Positions 31,887 to 42,260 of a stretch of 64,000 bases of DNA are shown here, piece after piece. Position 1 is the stretch's first letter. Every line of letters starts with the position of its first letter. Source of the stretch: Nematostella vectensis (Eukaryota > Cnidaria > Anthozoa > Actiniaria > Edwardsiidae); the NCBI RefSeq assembly GCF_932526225.1, contig NC_064034.1, positions 14,766,887 through 14,830,886 on the forward strand, in the 5' to 3' direction. The position numbers and the translations under genes are program-made. Under the pieces are notes generated by a model. The model saw nothing but the letters and a program-made list of their open reading frames with translations, had not been told where the DNA came from and did not search any database.

Positions 31887-33374
31887 TATGTCAAAATTAG
31901 GTAAGATGTTTGTGTATATCTTTCCTCACAATTTTGAAATGTCATGTATAAATAAAGACTACAATAGAATCATTATATTGTCTATACTGTTCAGAATGAT
32001 GCTTCATGGCCTAGAATCAACTGATTACAGAGACAGTATGCTAGTGTTTGTAATGCAGCCCTGATATGATATGAAGATATTTGGCATAGACATAAAGGAT
32101 TGATATAGCTTCAAATTAAAATGGCCCTTTGAATCATCGCCCACGCCCTACCCAAACAATGTTCTAGTGTCCTGTGTAGGATTTAGGGTGGAGCATTCAG
32201 CTCATATCCACTTAAACAAGCAATACTACACCATTTGCTGACTTGTTTTGTTTTATACAGTAGCTTTGCATAAACATGTCTTTAGCAGGGTGTGTGGAGA
32301 TCATCTTTATTATTAGACATATATTTTCTGCTTTTTGCATGATATCTATGTCAGGGCACACCCTATTGACGATTCGTGGCAATGTGCTCCAGAAATCTAA
32401 ATCTGAAATAGACAGAAAGCCAGGTTAGGACCTACTATAAAAAAAATAGCCCATCTCCATATGCCCAGGTTCTTAAAATGTGTATATTCTTATAAAATAC
32501 TTTTCATCATAATGCATTACAACACATCTCGGTTTATGTACATATTGAATATACTAAATTGGTGTGTTATTTCTTTAGTTCATGACACATCTTATCTATA
32601 CAACTATTATGTGTAACTATTCAATAGCAAAGGCAACCTAAATTTTCCTAACCATGCACTTTATTTTTCCATCATTGTAAAAACATTTAAAAAAGATGAA
32701 ACAATAAAGAATCTATACAACAAGGTTTTTCTGATTCCTATATTTTGAGAAAATGGAACAGGGCCCCATACCCCTACTCTCCCCTGCTTGGAATTGGGAG
32801 TTCCATTCAATATTAGGAAAATGCAGATAATAAAATAAAGATGATTTGATGCATTCTTGAAAATACAAACTTACACTCCCATGACTCTCATATCTAGATT
32901 AGCCTTCACTTCACATCTTACTTCCTCCTTGAGATTGCCTCCAGCACAATACTAATTGACTAGGACATATTTTGTAATGCACTGTCATCAGTGTTGGTTC
33001 ATATATGATACAATGTGAGGATGACTATAGGAATGCTGCCTAATCAACTAAAAACACAAATAGTTTTTATTAATGTTTTCATGCTTTTATTTACACTGAA
33101 TTACACTTTATATTTTGGGAAAATCTTCATGTACAGTGCTTACATAATACTTACTCCCTTCATGATATTGTAAACTGCGTAGATCAGTCTGTGCATGTAA
33201 AGCACACTTGATCATGCCTTATCCAGGTATTTACAATAAACAATATTAACATTGTACTGGGAGTGGAGAGCAAGTAGTAGAAGGAGTAGTGGTTTGAGAA
33301 GATGCAGAATTGGAACTTTGGCTCCAAACTTTGTGCACTTGGATAGGTCTGTGATTGAAATGTAAATAGGTCAA
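31887..33374. other. non-coding stretch
   Basis: AT-rich host DNA without a supported exon, repeat or element. Confidence 0.55.
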
Positions 33375-34222
33375 AGGTTGTATAGGCTGTATAAAGTTGT
33401 GTAAGCTGTAAAAATTTGTGTAGGCTGTATTAAAGGTTGTGTAAGCTGTATAGGGTTGTATAGGCTGTATTAGGTTATGTAAGCTCTATAAGGTTGTATA
33501 GGCTGTAAGGTTGTGTAAGCTGTATAATGTTGTTTAACATGTATAAGGTTGTGTATGCGGTATATGGTTGTGTAAGCAGTATAGGGTTGTATAGGCTGTT
33601 TAAGGTTGTATAGGCTGTAAAGTGTGTGTATGCTGTATAAAGGTGGTGTAAGCAGTGTATAGGTGTGTAATCTGTATAGGGTTGTATAGGCTGTATAAGG
33701 TTGTGTATGCTGTATAAGGTTGTGTAGGCAGTATATGGCTGTGTAAGCTGTATATGGTTGTGCAGGCTTTATAAGGTTGTGTAACCTGTAAAAGGTTGTA
33801 TAGGCTGTAAAGGTTGTGTATGCTGTATAGGGTTGTGTATGTTGTATAAGGTTGTGTAAGCTGTATGATGAAGTTGTGTAGGCTGTATAAGGTTGTGTAA
33901 GCTGTATAACGTTGTGTAGGCTGTGTAAGGTTGTGGAAGCAGTATAAAGTTGTGTAAGCTGTATAGTGTTGTATAAGGTTGTGTATGCTGTATGAGATTT
34001 GTAAGCTGTATAAAGTTGTTTAGCTGTATAAGGCTGTGTAACCTGTACAAGGTTGTTTAACCTGTACAAGGCTTGTGCAGGCTTTATATGGTTGTGCAGG
34101 CTTTATAAGGTTGTGTAGGCTGTATAAAGGTTGTATAGGCCGTGTAAGGTTGTGTAGCTGTATATGGTTGTGTATGCTGTATATGGTTGTGTAAGCTGTA
34201 TCGGGTTGTATAGGCTGTATAA
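33375..34222. repeat. minisatellite, ~19-bp unit
   Basis: More than 40 degenerate copies of GGTTGTGTAAGCTGTATAA with alternations AAGC/AGGC and GTGT/GTAT. The minus-strand Tyr/Thr/Leu-rich open frames (34069-33470 and others) are translations of this repeat. Confidence 0.92.
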
Positions 34223-34225
34223 GTG

Positions 34226-35397
34226 TGACAGGGTCACTAAACATATATTTCCTAGCAAACTCTAATATCTCTATATTCCCTAGATTTCATTGTAATAATT
34301 TTGAGGTGCGACTTACTAAACGTTTAGGAATGTAGTTTCATGTTGTTGAACGGATGTACGCAAGTTACACTTGCCTGCGATAAAGTGATTAGTCTGCGCA
34401 GTATTTAATCAACTTCTTTTCGGTGAATTACTTTTGATTTTGATACAATTATCACAATCAATTCGGGTGCAGGACATCCCTTCCGCTTCCCTGCTAGCAG
34501 AGGCCTCTTTTCTCTGTATTTCGCGAACTCCAGCCCAGCGAAATACAGAGAAAAGAGGCCTCTGCTAGCAGGGAACCCTTCCGCCCACCGCAAAGGAAAA
34601 GGCGTATTTTGACAAGTAAGTGGTAGAATCTAAAGAATGTTGTCCCACGCATCAAAGAGTGATATAAATATGGGTGCGTTTTAGATAGTTTTTTAGTTGT
34701 GAATGAGTTGCGATATTGGAAGGATTTCTATTTGGATTTACGAAGACTAAAGAACGACTGCTCGAGGTATGTAGAGTTAGCTATATTCGTTAGGAGTGTT
34801 GTAGTCAGTTAAAACCCTTGACCTAGATGTCACTATTTCGATTCAGTGTGTGATCGCTTTATAATGTTTAGTAATTTTCATGTTGTTAACCGTTACAACT
34901 AGAATGATTTATATCCTCGCATTCATTGTTAAATTATCAGCTAGTTCAATTCGGCTTGCTTATTGCAGTTAATTGTTTTGTAGTTCATGTTGTTTTGTTT
35001 GGCTTTTCTCGCTGTTATAATGTTCAGCACAATCTCGCACGTACCTAAAATCGTTGCACAAGTTTCCTAACTAATTCGGATTCCTTTTCATAAATTTAAT
35101 AGGCAAATCCGTAGTGAATTCCTTCTCTTTTATTGCATTTACTTTTTGTTAACTCTATATTCATTTCGGACGTTACTGCTCTAGTAAAAGTCATTTTTCC
35201 TAGTTTACATTTGTCTCAGTGATGGCTTTACCAATCACCTAAGGTCAGAGTTATTTGTTCGCAAATTATCAGTTTCCTTCCGTGGTAAACCTAATCAGTT
35301 ATGGTCCTAACCTTTCGCCCTTTGAGGTAGAATCCTTTTATTCATGTCACTTCGTTTGGATAACCATTTTCATGATAATTTTCCATAATTCTGCAAG
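34226..35397 (+). repeat. gypsy-type LTR, 5' part, split by Polinton 2
   Basis: Starts TGTGACAGGGTCACTA, the same 14 bases as the LTR at 8031-9969, immediately after the minisatellite. It contains a TATA-like GATATAAATATGGG near 34662, as in the other LTR. The remainder differs, so it is a related but distinct family. Polinton 2 is inserted at 35398-35403; the LTR appears to resume at 49362. No gag or pol follows, so it is probably a solo or truncated LTR. Confidence 0.55.
34489..34573. repeat. perfect 36-bp-arm inverted repeat
   Basis: Arms 34489-34524 and 34538-34573 (CCCTGCTAGCAGAGGCC...) are perfect reverse complements around a 13-base loop. It lies between the LTR start and its TATA-like box. 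It could be an insertion of a small palindromic element. Confidence 0.9.
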
Positions 35398-35403
35398 CGT
35401 TTC

Positions 35404-35684
35404 GGAGGGGACTGGTGAAACGAGTGGGAGGCGCGAATCGCCCCTCCGGGCCTCCCAGCCCCGTCTTAGGCTTGGGACGCGCGAATCCCCCCTCCGACCC
35501 CCCAGCCCCATTCCAGGCTGGGGACTTTCAGTGACACCGAAACGCGTTTCGCGTAGATTAATAATTGCTGGTTACTAATCTACGTCGGGACCACTTCGCG
35601 TAGATGGATACTTAGCAGAAGTAAGTCTACGCAAAACACACTCCGCGTAGATGAGTGATTAGCAGTAGTTAGCAATCATTAATC
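35404..35684 (+). repeat. Polinton 2 left TIR with iterated hairpins
   Basis: Inverted copy of 49056-49355 (after a short terminal indel). It includes two GC-rich near-repeats (GGCGCGAATCGCCCCTCCGG and GCGCGAATCCCCCCTCCG) followed by hairpins built on GCGTAGAT/ATCTACGC pairs. Confidence 0.9.
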
Positions 35685-35786
35685 CGCTGTCTATCGACAG
35701 CAGCGGGACTGGGGCCTTTCATAGAAACGAGTGGGAACCTTGCAATTAGACCTCCGTCTGCCCTGTGGTATACCGAGCGTTCGAAG

Positions 35787-35972
35787 GATGAAGTGCGGAA
35801 AAGATTACTGCGGGTGGCTAAAGGTCGGCCATGCAAACACGTGAGGCCAGAGGTGCATGGACACCTACTGCAAGGTGCACCTCCAAAGGCTCCGTAAGGG
35901 CAGCCCCCTCCCCGTGCATTGCAGGATCTGCGGCAGTCGGAGACGCGGTTGTGCCGCCCATGCGGAGTGAAT
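35787..35972 (+). pseudogene. Cys-rich zinc-type ORF remnant
   Basis: The frame from ATG 35787 reads MKCGKDYCGWLKVGHANT, a TGA, then RCMDTYCKVHLQRLRKG and PVHCRICG. The spacing of Cys and His pairs (CGW, RCM..YCKVH, CRICG) suggests a small treble-clef or zinc-binding protein. It is the first gene inside the left TIR and points at the replicase. Later frames are scrambled. Confidence 0.4.
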
Positions 35973-36024
35973 CGTGAAGGGCAGAGGATGCGCGGCATCG
36001 AGAGGCGCGCTCGGAAATGGTTCG

Positions 36025-36354
36025 CACTCGTCCTGTCTGACATCGCAGCCCGCGATACAAGCAATTAGAGACTTTGTGGCACAAGACGTACCCAAACACT
36101 CGTCCTGTCTGACATCGCAGCCCGCGATACGGGCAATTAGAGACTGGGTGGCACAAGGCATACCCAAACACTCGTCCCGCCGGCTGTGATACGGGCAATT
36201 AGAGACTGGGTGGCACAAGGCATACCCAAACACTCGTCCCGCCGGTTGTGATACGGGCAATTAGAGACTGGGTGGCACAAGGCATACCCAAACACTCGTC
36301 CCGCCGGTTGTGATACGGGCGATTAGAGACTGGGTGGCACAAGGTATACCCAAA
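36025..36354 (+). repeat. five-copy 72/62-bp tandem repeat
   Basis: Copies begin CACTCGTCC at 36025, 36097, 36169, 36231 and 36293 and each ends with a TACCCAAA-type segment. The first two are 72 bp, the last three 62 bp (internal 10-bp deletion). The array stops two bases before ATG 36356. Candidate promoter or replication-control repeats; no function is shown. Confidence 0.88.
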
Positions 36355-36355
36355 C

Positions 36356-36544
36356 ATGGACGCTTATATAGAGGAGATTCTCAATAGCATGCCTGACAAA
36401 GAGGCGCCCGCCGTACTGACGGGGCTGGTCCAGAACATCCTGGACGAGGGCATCCCCGAGGATGCCAAGCGCAAGCTGCTTAAGCCGCTTATGCCGGCGA
36501 CCCATTGCTGCTGGAACGGCGGCAAGAGGGCCCAGAGGGCTTAG
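36356..36544 (+). CDS. small helical protein before the replicase
   Basis: ATG 36356, 62 codons: MDAYIEEILNSMPDKEAPAV followed by a predicted helix with LVQNILDEGIPEDAKRKLLK. It stops 7 bases before the replicase ATG. It may be a separate small protein or the original N-terminus of the replicase; the frame differs. Family unknown. Confidence 0.45.
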   Translation: MDAYIEEILNSMPDKEAPAVLTGLVQNILDEGIPEDAKRKLLKPLMPATHCCWNGGKRAQRA

Positions 36545-36550
36545 ACCCCG

Positions 36551-39500
36551 ATGAGTACTATTTTCTCTTCGTCGGCGGCGCCCATCCCAAGCGTGGATGC
36601 CACTCTTCGGGGTCAAGACGTAAGCGCCGGTGTTTACCAGGAGATACGAGATCTTGGTGGAGCAGGTGTCATTGCTCTAAAGCCGGTTATGCGGGGGCCT
36701 GATGTTAATGACGACGGCTCGGTGTGGTGGGTCTCTCACGAGCGAGAGTCTCTGAGGGCAAACGCAGTGCTGCCGCTGGTGCTCGAGATGGTAGACCCCG
36801 ACCGGCGTTACGGACTCTTCACGGTCGTTGGTAAGGCCCCCGCAGAGCCATTGGGGCCAATCACGGAGGAGGAAGGGCGCTCGGAGCACAAGAATGGTGG
36901 GTCGTTAGTCAAAATAGGGGACCAAATCGCAGTCGGCGCACTGGAGGGCATCGATGCGGGTATTTGGGAGAAAGGACGAGAGTACCTCGTCTACGTGAGA
37001 TACGAGCTTCGCCCTTTACCTGAGCAAAATGAGGAGCCTGGGCCAATGTTTGAGCGAGAGGGAAGTGACGCCTTCGCTAACTGTGTTGTGAGCTATGTTG
37101 CCGACTTCTTGAGGAATCGCAACACCTCGCGCTCCCCTGGTCTAACCAAGACACGAGGCAACATCCTCGAGCGATATGACAAGAAGCTGGCCACTACGGG
37201 ATGCACCAAAGAAGACCTCTTTGAGATGGAAAAGAAGCTCGAGATAAAGCTGGTAGCCGTGGACGTTATGTGGGATTCGGGGAAGTACAAGAGGGGGTAC
37301 ACACAAATCCGCATCCCTTGCCACAATAACCACGCCTGGGCGGAGCTTCCGACTAAACCACCTGCGATCGCGAGCGTCCACGGCCTAGACTTCGAGGCTG
37401 AGGGGGAGCTTCGTTCGTTATGTCAGGAGAAGGCTCTAACCAGTGCCGCCACAAAAACGCGCGAGGCAAAAGTGCGAGAGGTGCTCATTCGCTTCATAAA
37501 CAGGGCGATCCCCAGAAGCACGAGGGTCTGGCTGTGTTGGCGTGTTATAGTCACGCACGAAGGCAAACTGTACCGATCGGGACAGGACGGAGGAGCTATC
37601 GACAGGGCGTTTACAGACGAGACAGGATATGATCCTCAATGGCTCCCTGATGACCACCCAGCCTACCAAGAGTACACCGAAGCTACGCACTCGATGGGCG
37701 GTGCAATAGGGTATCGCTTCAAGAAGTGGACCCAAAGAGAGAACATCAGGCCAACGCCTCTTAAATACAGGGACGTCTGACGAGCGGCGCAGGTTGAGTC
37801 CAAAGTGTGGAATAGCAAGGAAAAGTTAGGGGCGCAGCCTCATGCGCACATCGACATGCGTGCGGCGTACCTAGGATGCGAGGACAGTGTCTTCGGCGGC
37901 GCCTCGGACACCATTGATTTGGTACGGAAATACGGCTTGCCTACGAACGTGTATCGTATCGCGGATGTTGTGGGACGGCCATTGAGCGAGGTTCTTCAAC
38001 TAACCGGGGCCATTCAGCTGACCGAGTGGGAGTTCTCTGAGGCCTTCCACCCCTACACTTCCGGGAGGGTGGGGCAGCACTTGGAGCAGAACGAGGGCTG
38101 GATCACCACGCCAGAGCTCAAGAACCTGTTAGACTCGGGTGACCTCGTCATGGCCATGGCGAGGGAGGTGTTGTATAGCGTCGGAAAAAAGGACTCAATC
38201 AAGTTCCCCCACTCCATCGCGTGCCGCCCCGGCGGCGAAGACTCGCAGTACCCTGAGGGTCGAGATCTCGCTGTCCGTTTCGTACGCAAGTGCGCTCGCC
38301 ATGGCGACGAGTCCTCGATCGTAGTCCGCGACCGTGAAGAAGCCGCGAATCTGACAAACCTCCTTGCGGGCACCAACCATTTACTTAACTTCGAGCATGC
38401 CGACGAGGCTCATCTGATCCAATACAAAGACTTTGTCCGGCGCTCACAATGGTACCATATCAGGGCCTTCGTCTTGGCGTACACAAACATAGCGTTGCGA
38501 CGCATGTTGAGGCGGATCCCTCGCGAAGACGTCCTCCGAGTGTGCACAAATGCCATATACGCAAAGGCGGTGCCCAGTGGTGTGAAGCTCGTGGAGCGAA
38601 ATCCGAGGTATGGAGAGTGGCGCCACAAGAAGCCTGGGTACGAGTGGCGTCCCGAAGCGGCTTGGGGTCCGAAGAAGTCGGGGAGCTTGGCTAGGGAGCC
38701 AAGCACTGCGCCGAGTCTGCCGTGCGATCTAGTGGCCGCAACCTCTGCAAAGATGTATCTAGCCGGCCAATGAGAATCGGGGAAGACCGAGTGGGCGGTG
38801 AGCATGTTCCGCGGCCGCAACGTTGTGGTGCTCACCCCCGAGAACGACCTCGCCCACGACCATCGCAACAACCCGGGCCTCTCGGTGAAGGCTCAAACCT
38901 AACACCACTACCTCTGCATACCAGCGGAGAAGCCGATAGAGGAGTGGAGACCTTCCGAGCTGGGGCACAAACTCGACCGTCTCGCAGAAGTAATCATCAT
39001 TGACGATTGCTGTAAGGTACAGATTCAAGTGCTACGCGCCATCCTAGGGTATCTCGCCACGCGGCCGTGTCAGGTAGTGTGTTGTGGCGACTATGGGCAG
39101 GTCCCGCTCTGGGAAGGGGCCTCACGATATGCTCAAGGAGTGGGCACAAGGGAACATCCGCTGGTTCGAGTCCGACTATCGCTGCCTGTGTGAAGACTGT
39201 GGAAAGCCGTACAGTACATGCGACTGCGGCTCTGCCGCGCCCTCCTCCAGGCTCCAAGACATAAAGGGCCGAATTTGGTGTCAGCCAGATTCCCAACAGC
39301 TTGAGGTGTTTCGAGAGGAGTGGGTAGGGGTGGCGTTCGACGCGGCGTTCGAGCAGGCCCACCCAAGCGATATGTGGGTGTGCTCGACCAACAAGATGGG
39401 GGCTCTTGTTCAGCAGCGATTGGTAGAGCACCACAGGAAAAACTACCCCCGATTGCCAGCAACCATCCGCTTTTACCCCGATCCTAGCGTCGCGCATCGT

Positions 39501-40138
39501 TATCGCAAGCAAGGGCGGCCGATGCCCGTGCCAGGCAAAAGAGGTGAGAAGGTCGACGCGTACAAAGGCACGGTAGTCGAGGTTCCTCTCGACGCGGTCC
39601 TTAACGGGCTTCCCCTCGAGTGGAAATACGCGGGCTGGGGGACAGTCCACCGGGTGCAGGGCAAGATCATCCAGACTCCAAGTCGTTTGTTTATCATAGA
39701 CCACAGCTTATTGGGCTGGATCACAAATGCTGTATACACCGGCATCTCCCGCGTGCGGCGCGCCGACCAGATAGTCCGCGTGACCCCCCCCCCCCCCCCG
39801 ATAACACCCCCGGTGCCTTGGTTCCCACAGGACTGCAGGCTACGCCCAGTGAAGAGCTCATTATAGCGCGAATCAAGCGATACGCTATAGTCGACAGGCA
39901 AAAGGGTCGCACAAAGTACACGGGACCACACCATGTTCTGACGGTAGACCACGTACTCGGCATGATTGCTGACGCGGAAAAGAAGTGCACGCTCTGTGGC
40001 ACTCAGCTTCTGCTTCAGGGGTACACCAAGAGTCATCCCCAATGCTTCAGTATCGACCGGCTGGACGACAGTCAGGGTCACTACAAGTGGAATGTCAGAC
40101 TCACGTGCCTTAGCTGCAATAGAAGGCACGAGCGCTGA
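36551..40138 (+). pseudogene. replicase: divergent polymerase + SF1 helicase + HNH
   Basis: About 1,196 codons in one reading path, with in-frame stops near 37778, 38771 and 38900 and compensating frameshifts near 39113 (G-run) and 39790 (C-run). The N-terminal part (to ~37780) has FANCVVSYVADFLRNRN and IPCHNNHAWAELP, a possible OTU/papain-like Cys-His pair. The polymerase part shows HIDMRAAYLGC (motif A-like), FVLAYTNIALRRMLRRI (motif B-like) and VCTNAIYAKAVPSG (motif C-like, Asn where Asp is usual). The helicase has GKTEWAV (P-loop end), VIIIDDCCKV (Walker B), VVCCGDYGQVPLWEG (motif III) and TVHRVQGK...NAVYTGISRVR (motifs V-VI). A Pro-rich linker leads to an HNH-like CTLCG...FSIDRLDDSQGHY...CLSCNRRHE domain ending at 40138. 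Replication of the linear element is the inferred role. Confidence 0.75.
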
Positions 40139-41056
40139 TCACGTTAGCGTGACGGTCACGCTACGCAACTGCGAACGCGTGAAGCCGTGCTTAGAGTACG
40201 CCGTGTAATACAACACTGGCTGTCCGGGCTCCATGGCCCTCTTTAGTATTGGGTATGTCTTGCTTGTCCACCACGGGTCCGTCGCTCGCCGTCGGCCCTT
40301 GTCCTGAAGGTCTTCCTCGTTTACGGCGATGTACACCTCCGTTCCTACCTCTAAGGGGGGCTTTTCGGCTTTAAGAGGCACGCGCCTCAGCTTTATGGCG
40401 TCTTTAGGCTCAAAGCCAGTCATGCGAGTCTTCGAGATGACGATTGGCAAAGCAGTAACCCACTCGCGGTTTGTCTCGCCGGATGCAAGCTCCTTCGAGT
40501 ACTGCGCACGAAATAGGCGCTGTGCCAGCCAGCGATGGAAAAACTCGGCGAAAGCTTGGCTCCTGTGGTGCCCTGGCTCAGCCCGTCGGACCTCCACCCC
40601 GTGGTCTGTTAGGAGCTTTGTGGTAGCGCCCTTCAACTCCGTGCCGTCATCAACCATGAGGACTTTAGGCCATGTGAGAGGTCCCTCTGCATAGATGTCA
40701 GCGAGTTCGCGGGAGACGACGGCCGCGCTCTAAGTCCTCAGTGGGCGGGCGGCTTTATATCGTGAAGCAACGTCAACGACAGTCAGGGCATACTTGTACC
40801 CGCGGTCGGTTGGCAAGAATAGCAGGTCCGACTGGTGGATACGGTTTGGTATCTGCTCCGAGAAGTGGGCGTAGGTAGTCGGAGGAGGGGGTGTTTGTGT
40901 GTAGCCCCCGACGGGCTGCGAGCTTACCCACTTGCGCACTCGATCTATGGAGGCTGAGCCCTTGGGAAGTTTGGCATGCAGAGCGGTCACTCCCTGGAAG
41001 CCACCTTTGGCGTAGTATATAGGACGAAGGAACGCATCGAGTTCTTCGTCGGACAT
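40139..41056 (-). pseudogene. INT: retroviral-type integrase, second type
   Basis: ATG 41056 (MSDEELDAFLRPIYY), one frame with a single TAG near 40731. The N-terminal GGFQGVTALHAKL is comparable to the NPxSPGSFGG region of Polinton 1's integrase. The core has IHQSDLLFLP (first Asp), ALTVVDVASRYKAARPL, LMVDDGTELKG (second Asp) and QAFAEFFHRWLAQRLF (Glu, about 35 residues later). There is no chromodomain; the C-terminus has a beta-rich EVGTEVYIAVNEEDLQDKG segment. Its stop abuts the replicase stop on the opposite strand (40138/40139). Confidence 0.82.
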
Positions 41057-41287
41057 GCGCTTCGCCGCAATTACGTGTCGGCAATAATGTATCGCGATAC
41101 ATTGCAACAGGTGTATCAGTCTCCAACAGGCGGTTGCCGTCTGCTCGGGTAGTGCCGAGGTGGTCTTTCTGAGGTCGGTAGGCCCTCGGAGAACGACATT
41201 GGCGAACCTCTTAACGCACTCCCTGTCTGCGCGCCACGACTCGAGGTTACGGTTAGCAATGTCACCAAAGCTACGACACCTTCGGTG

Positions 41288-41602
41288 TCACCCACCCATC
41301 GACCGCACTTTCGGTATCACTCGCTTAGCAGTGGCTGCTACCTCGTGCATAGCACTCCACAACTGGTCTGCAATCATCTTATACGTATACGTATACGCAT
41401 GCGTATACGTACCCTTCAAAGGGACAGCACCTGCAACGGCGGCAGTCATTTTTGCGTAGTTCATGGCGTTCGCGGAGGGGTCTTTGGTGAAGTCTTCGCG
41501 CAAGACCTTGCGCCCAACCCAGCCGATACTGGCGACAAGGACGGTTATGATTGCGGCGTCGGTGATGGTCTTTGTAATCTTGCTTTGCTGCGTCGCCGAC
41601 AT
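41288..41602 (-). CDS. small membrane protein
   Basis: ATG 41602 (MSATQQSKITKTITDAA), 104 codons, with a hydrophobic segment AAIITVLVASIGWVGRKVL and another around NYAKMTAAVAGAVPL. The C-terminal region crosses a TATACG repeat encoding alternating Tyr-Thr. Uninterrupted. Function unknown; comparable small membrane proteins accompany capsid genes in such elements. Confidence 0.55.
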   Translation of the reverse strand: MSATQQSKITKTITDAAIITVLVASIGWVGRKVLREDFTKDPSANAMNYAKMTAAVAGAVPLKGTYTHAYTYTYKMIADQLWSAMHEVAATAKRVIPKVRSMGG

Positions 41603-41852
41603 TGCGATGCACGGACGTGCGGATATGGGTGGGGCCCTTGTGTTTAAATGTCTGCTTACTCCATGGCTAACAGTCGAGATTTGCACTGTCCGGGAGCGCG
41701 AAGCGCTGTCGCCGGAACGGCAAGCGGTCGATCCTTGGTCTGCTGTGCGGCCGCCAGCGGCCTTGCGGGCGGAGTCACGTCGTCGGTACCTTCGGTAGCA
41801 TTTGGATCGGTAGCTCGCTGGTTAACAGCTGGTGTACGAGTGAACGCGGCAG

Positions 41853-42260
41853 CTAGCTCCGCCTGTGTGTGTAGAGGCCGATCAATGACACTAGAAGACC
41901 AGCGACCCCGATAACAGAGCTAGCCGAACAAGCAGAGTTGCTTTCCGGGACTGGTGTGTGTATGCCTTCGGCGCGCGCGCGCAAGCCCTCGCGTCCCTGC
42001 GGCTCGCTAGCGACCGGCGACCCAACGTGTTGCACGACACGAAGGGTCTCTTTCTTCGCTCTGTTAAGTCGGTTCGCCAAGCGCCTTCCAGCTTTGACTT
42101 GCCCAGGGTGTTTAGGTCGGGTCGCGGGTGGTTCGGGGCTCGTGATTCTCTCCGCCAACGCCGAAGGCGTACGTGCAGGTTCATGAGCAGCTTGTTCCGC
42201 AGCTTGTTTGTCAGGTTCTGCGAGATGCTGGGCACTAGTACTTCCTTGAGGTTCCTCCAT
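41853..42260 (-). CDS. basic protein with C-terminal membrane segment
   Basis: ATG 42260 lies inside the upstream gene's end (26-base overlap). Its 135 codons give a polar, Ala/Glu-rich head, then the basic RPKHPGQVKAGRRLANRLNR, then the hydrophobic SSVIGVAGLLVSLIGLYTHR at the C-terminus. This could tether nucleic acid or capsid to membrane; unassigned. Confidence 0.55.
   Translation of the reverse strand: MEEPQGSTSAQHLAEPDKQAAEQAAHEPARTPSALAERITSPEPPATRPKHPGQVKAGRRLANRLNRAKKETLRVVQHVGSPVASEPQGREGLRARAEGIHTPVPESNSACSASSVIGVAGLLVSLIGLYTHRRS

Noticed and set aside
33470-34244. Long Tyr/Thr/Leu-rich minus-strand ORFs
   Set aside because: They are translations of the 19-bp minisatellite; every unit repeats the same peptide.
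35669-36260. Overlapping minus-strand ORFs of 126-131 codons
   Set aside because: They run through the tandem repeat array and antisense to the Cys-rich ORF.
36025-36354. Possible CRISPR array (five repeats)
   Set aside because: Units are contiguous with no unique spacers, in a eukaryotic transposon, and without cas genes.
41375-41415. TATACG palindromic run as a regulatory hairpin
   Set aside because: It lies inside a coding frame as a simple repeat; no evidence for regulation.
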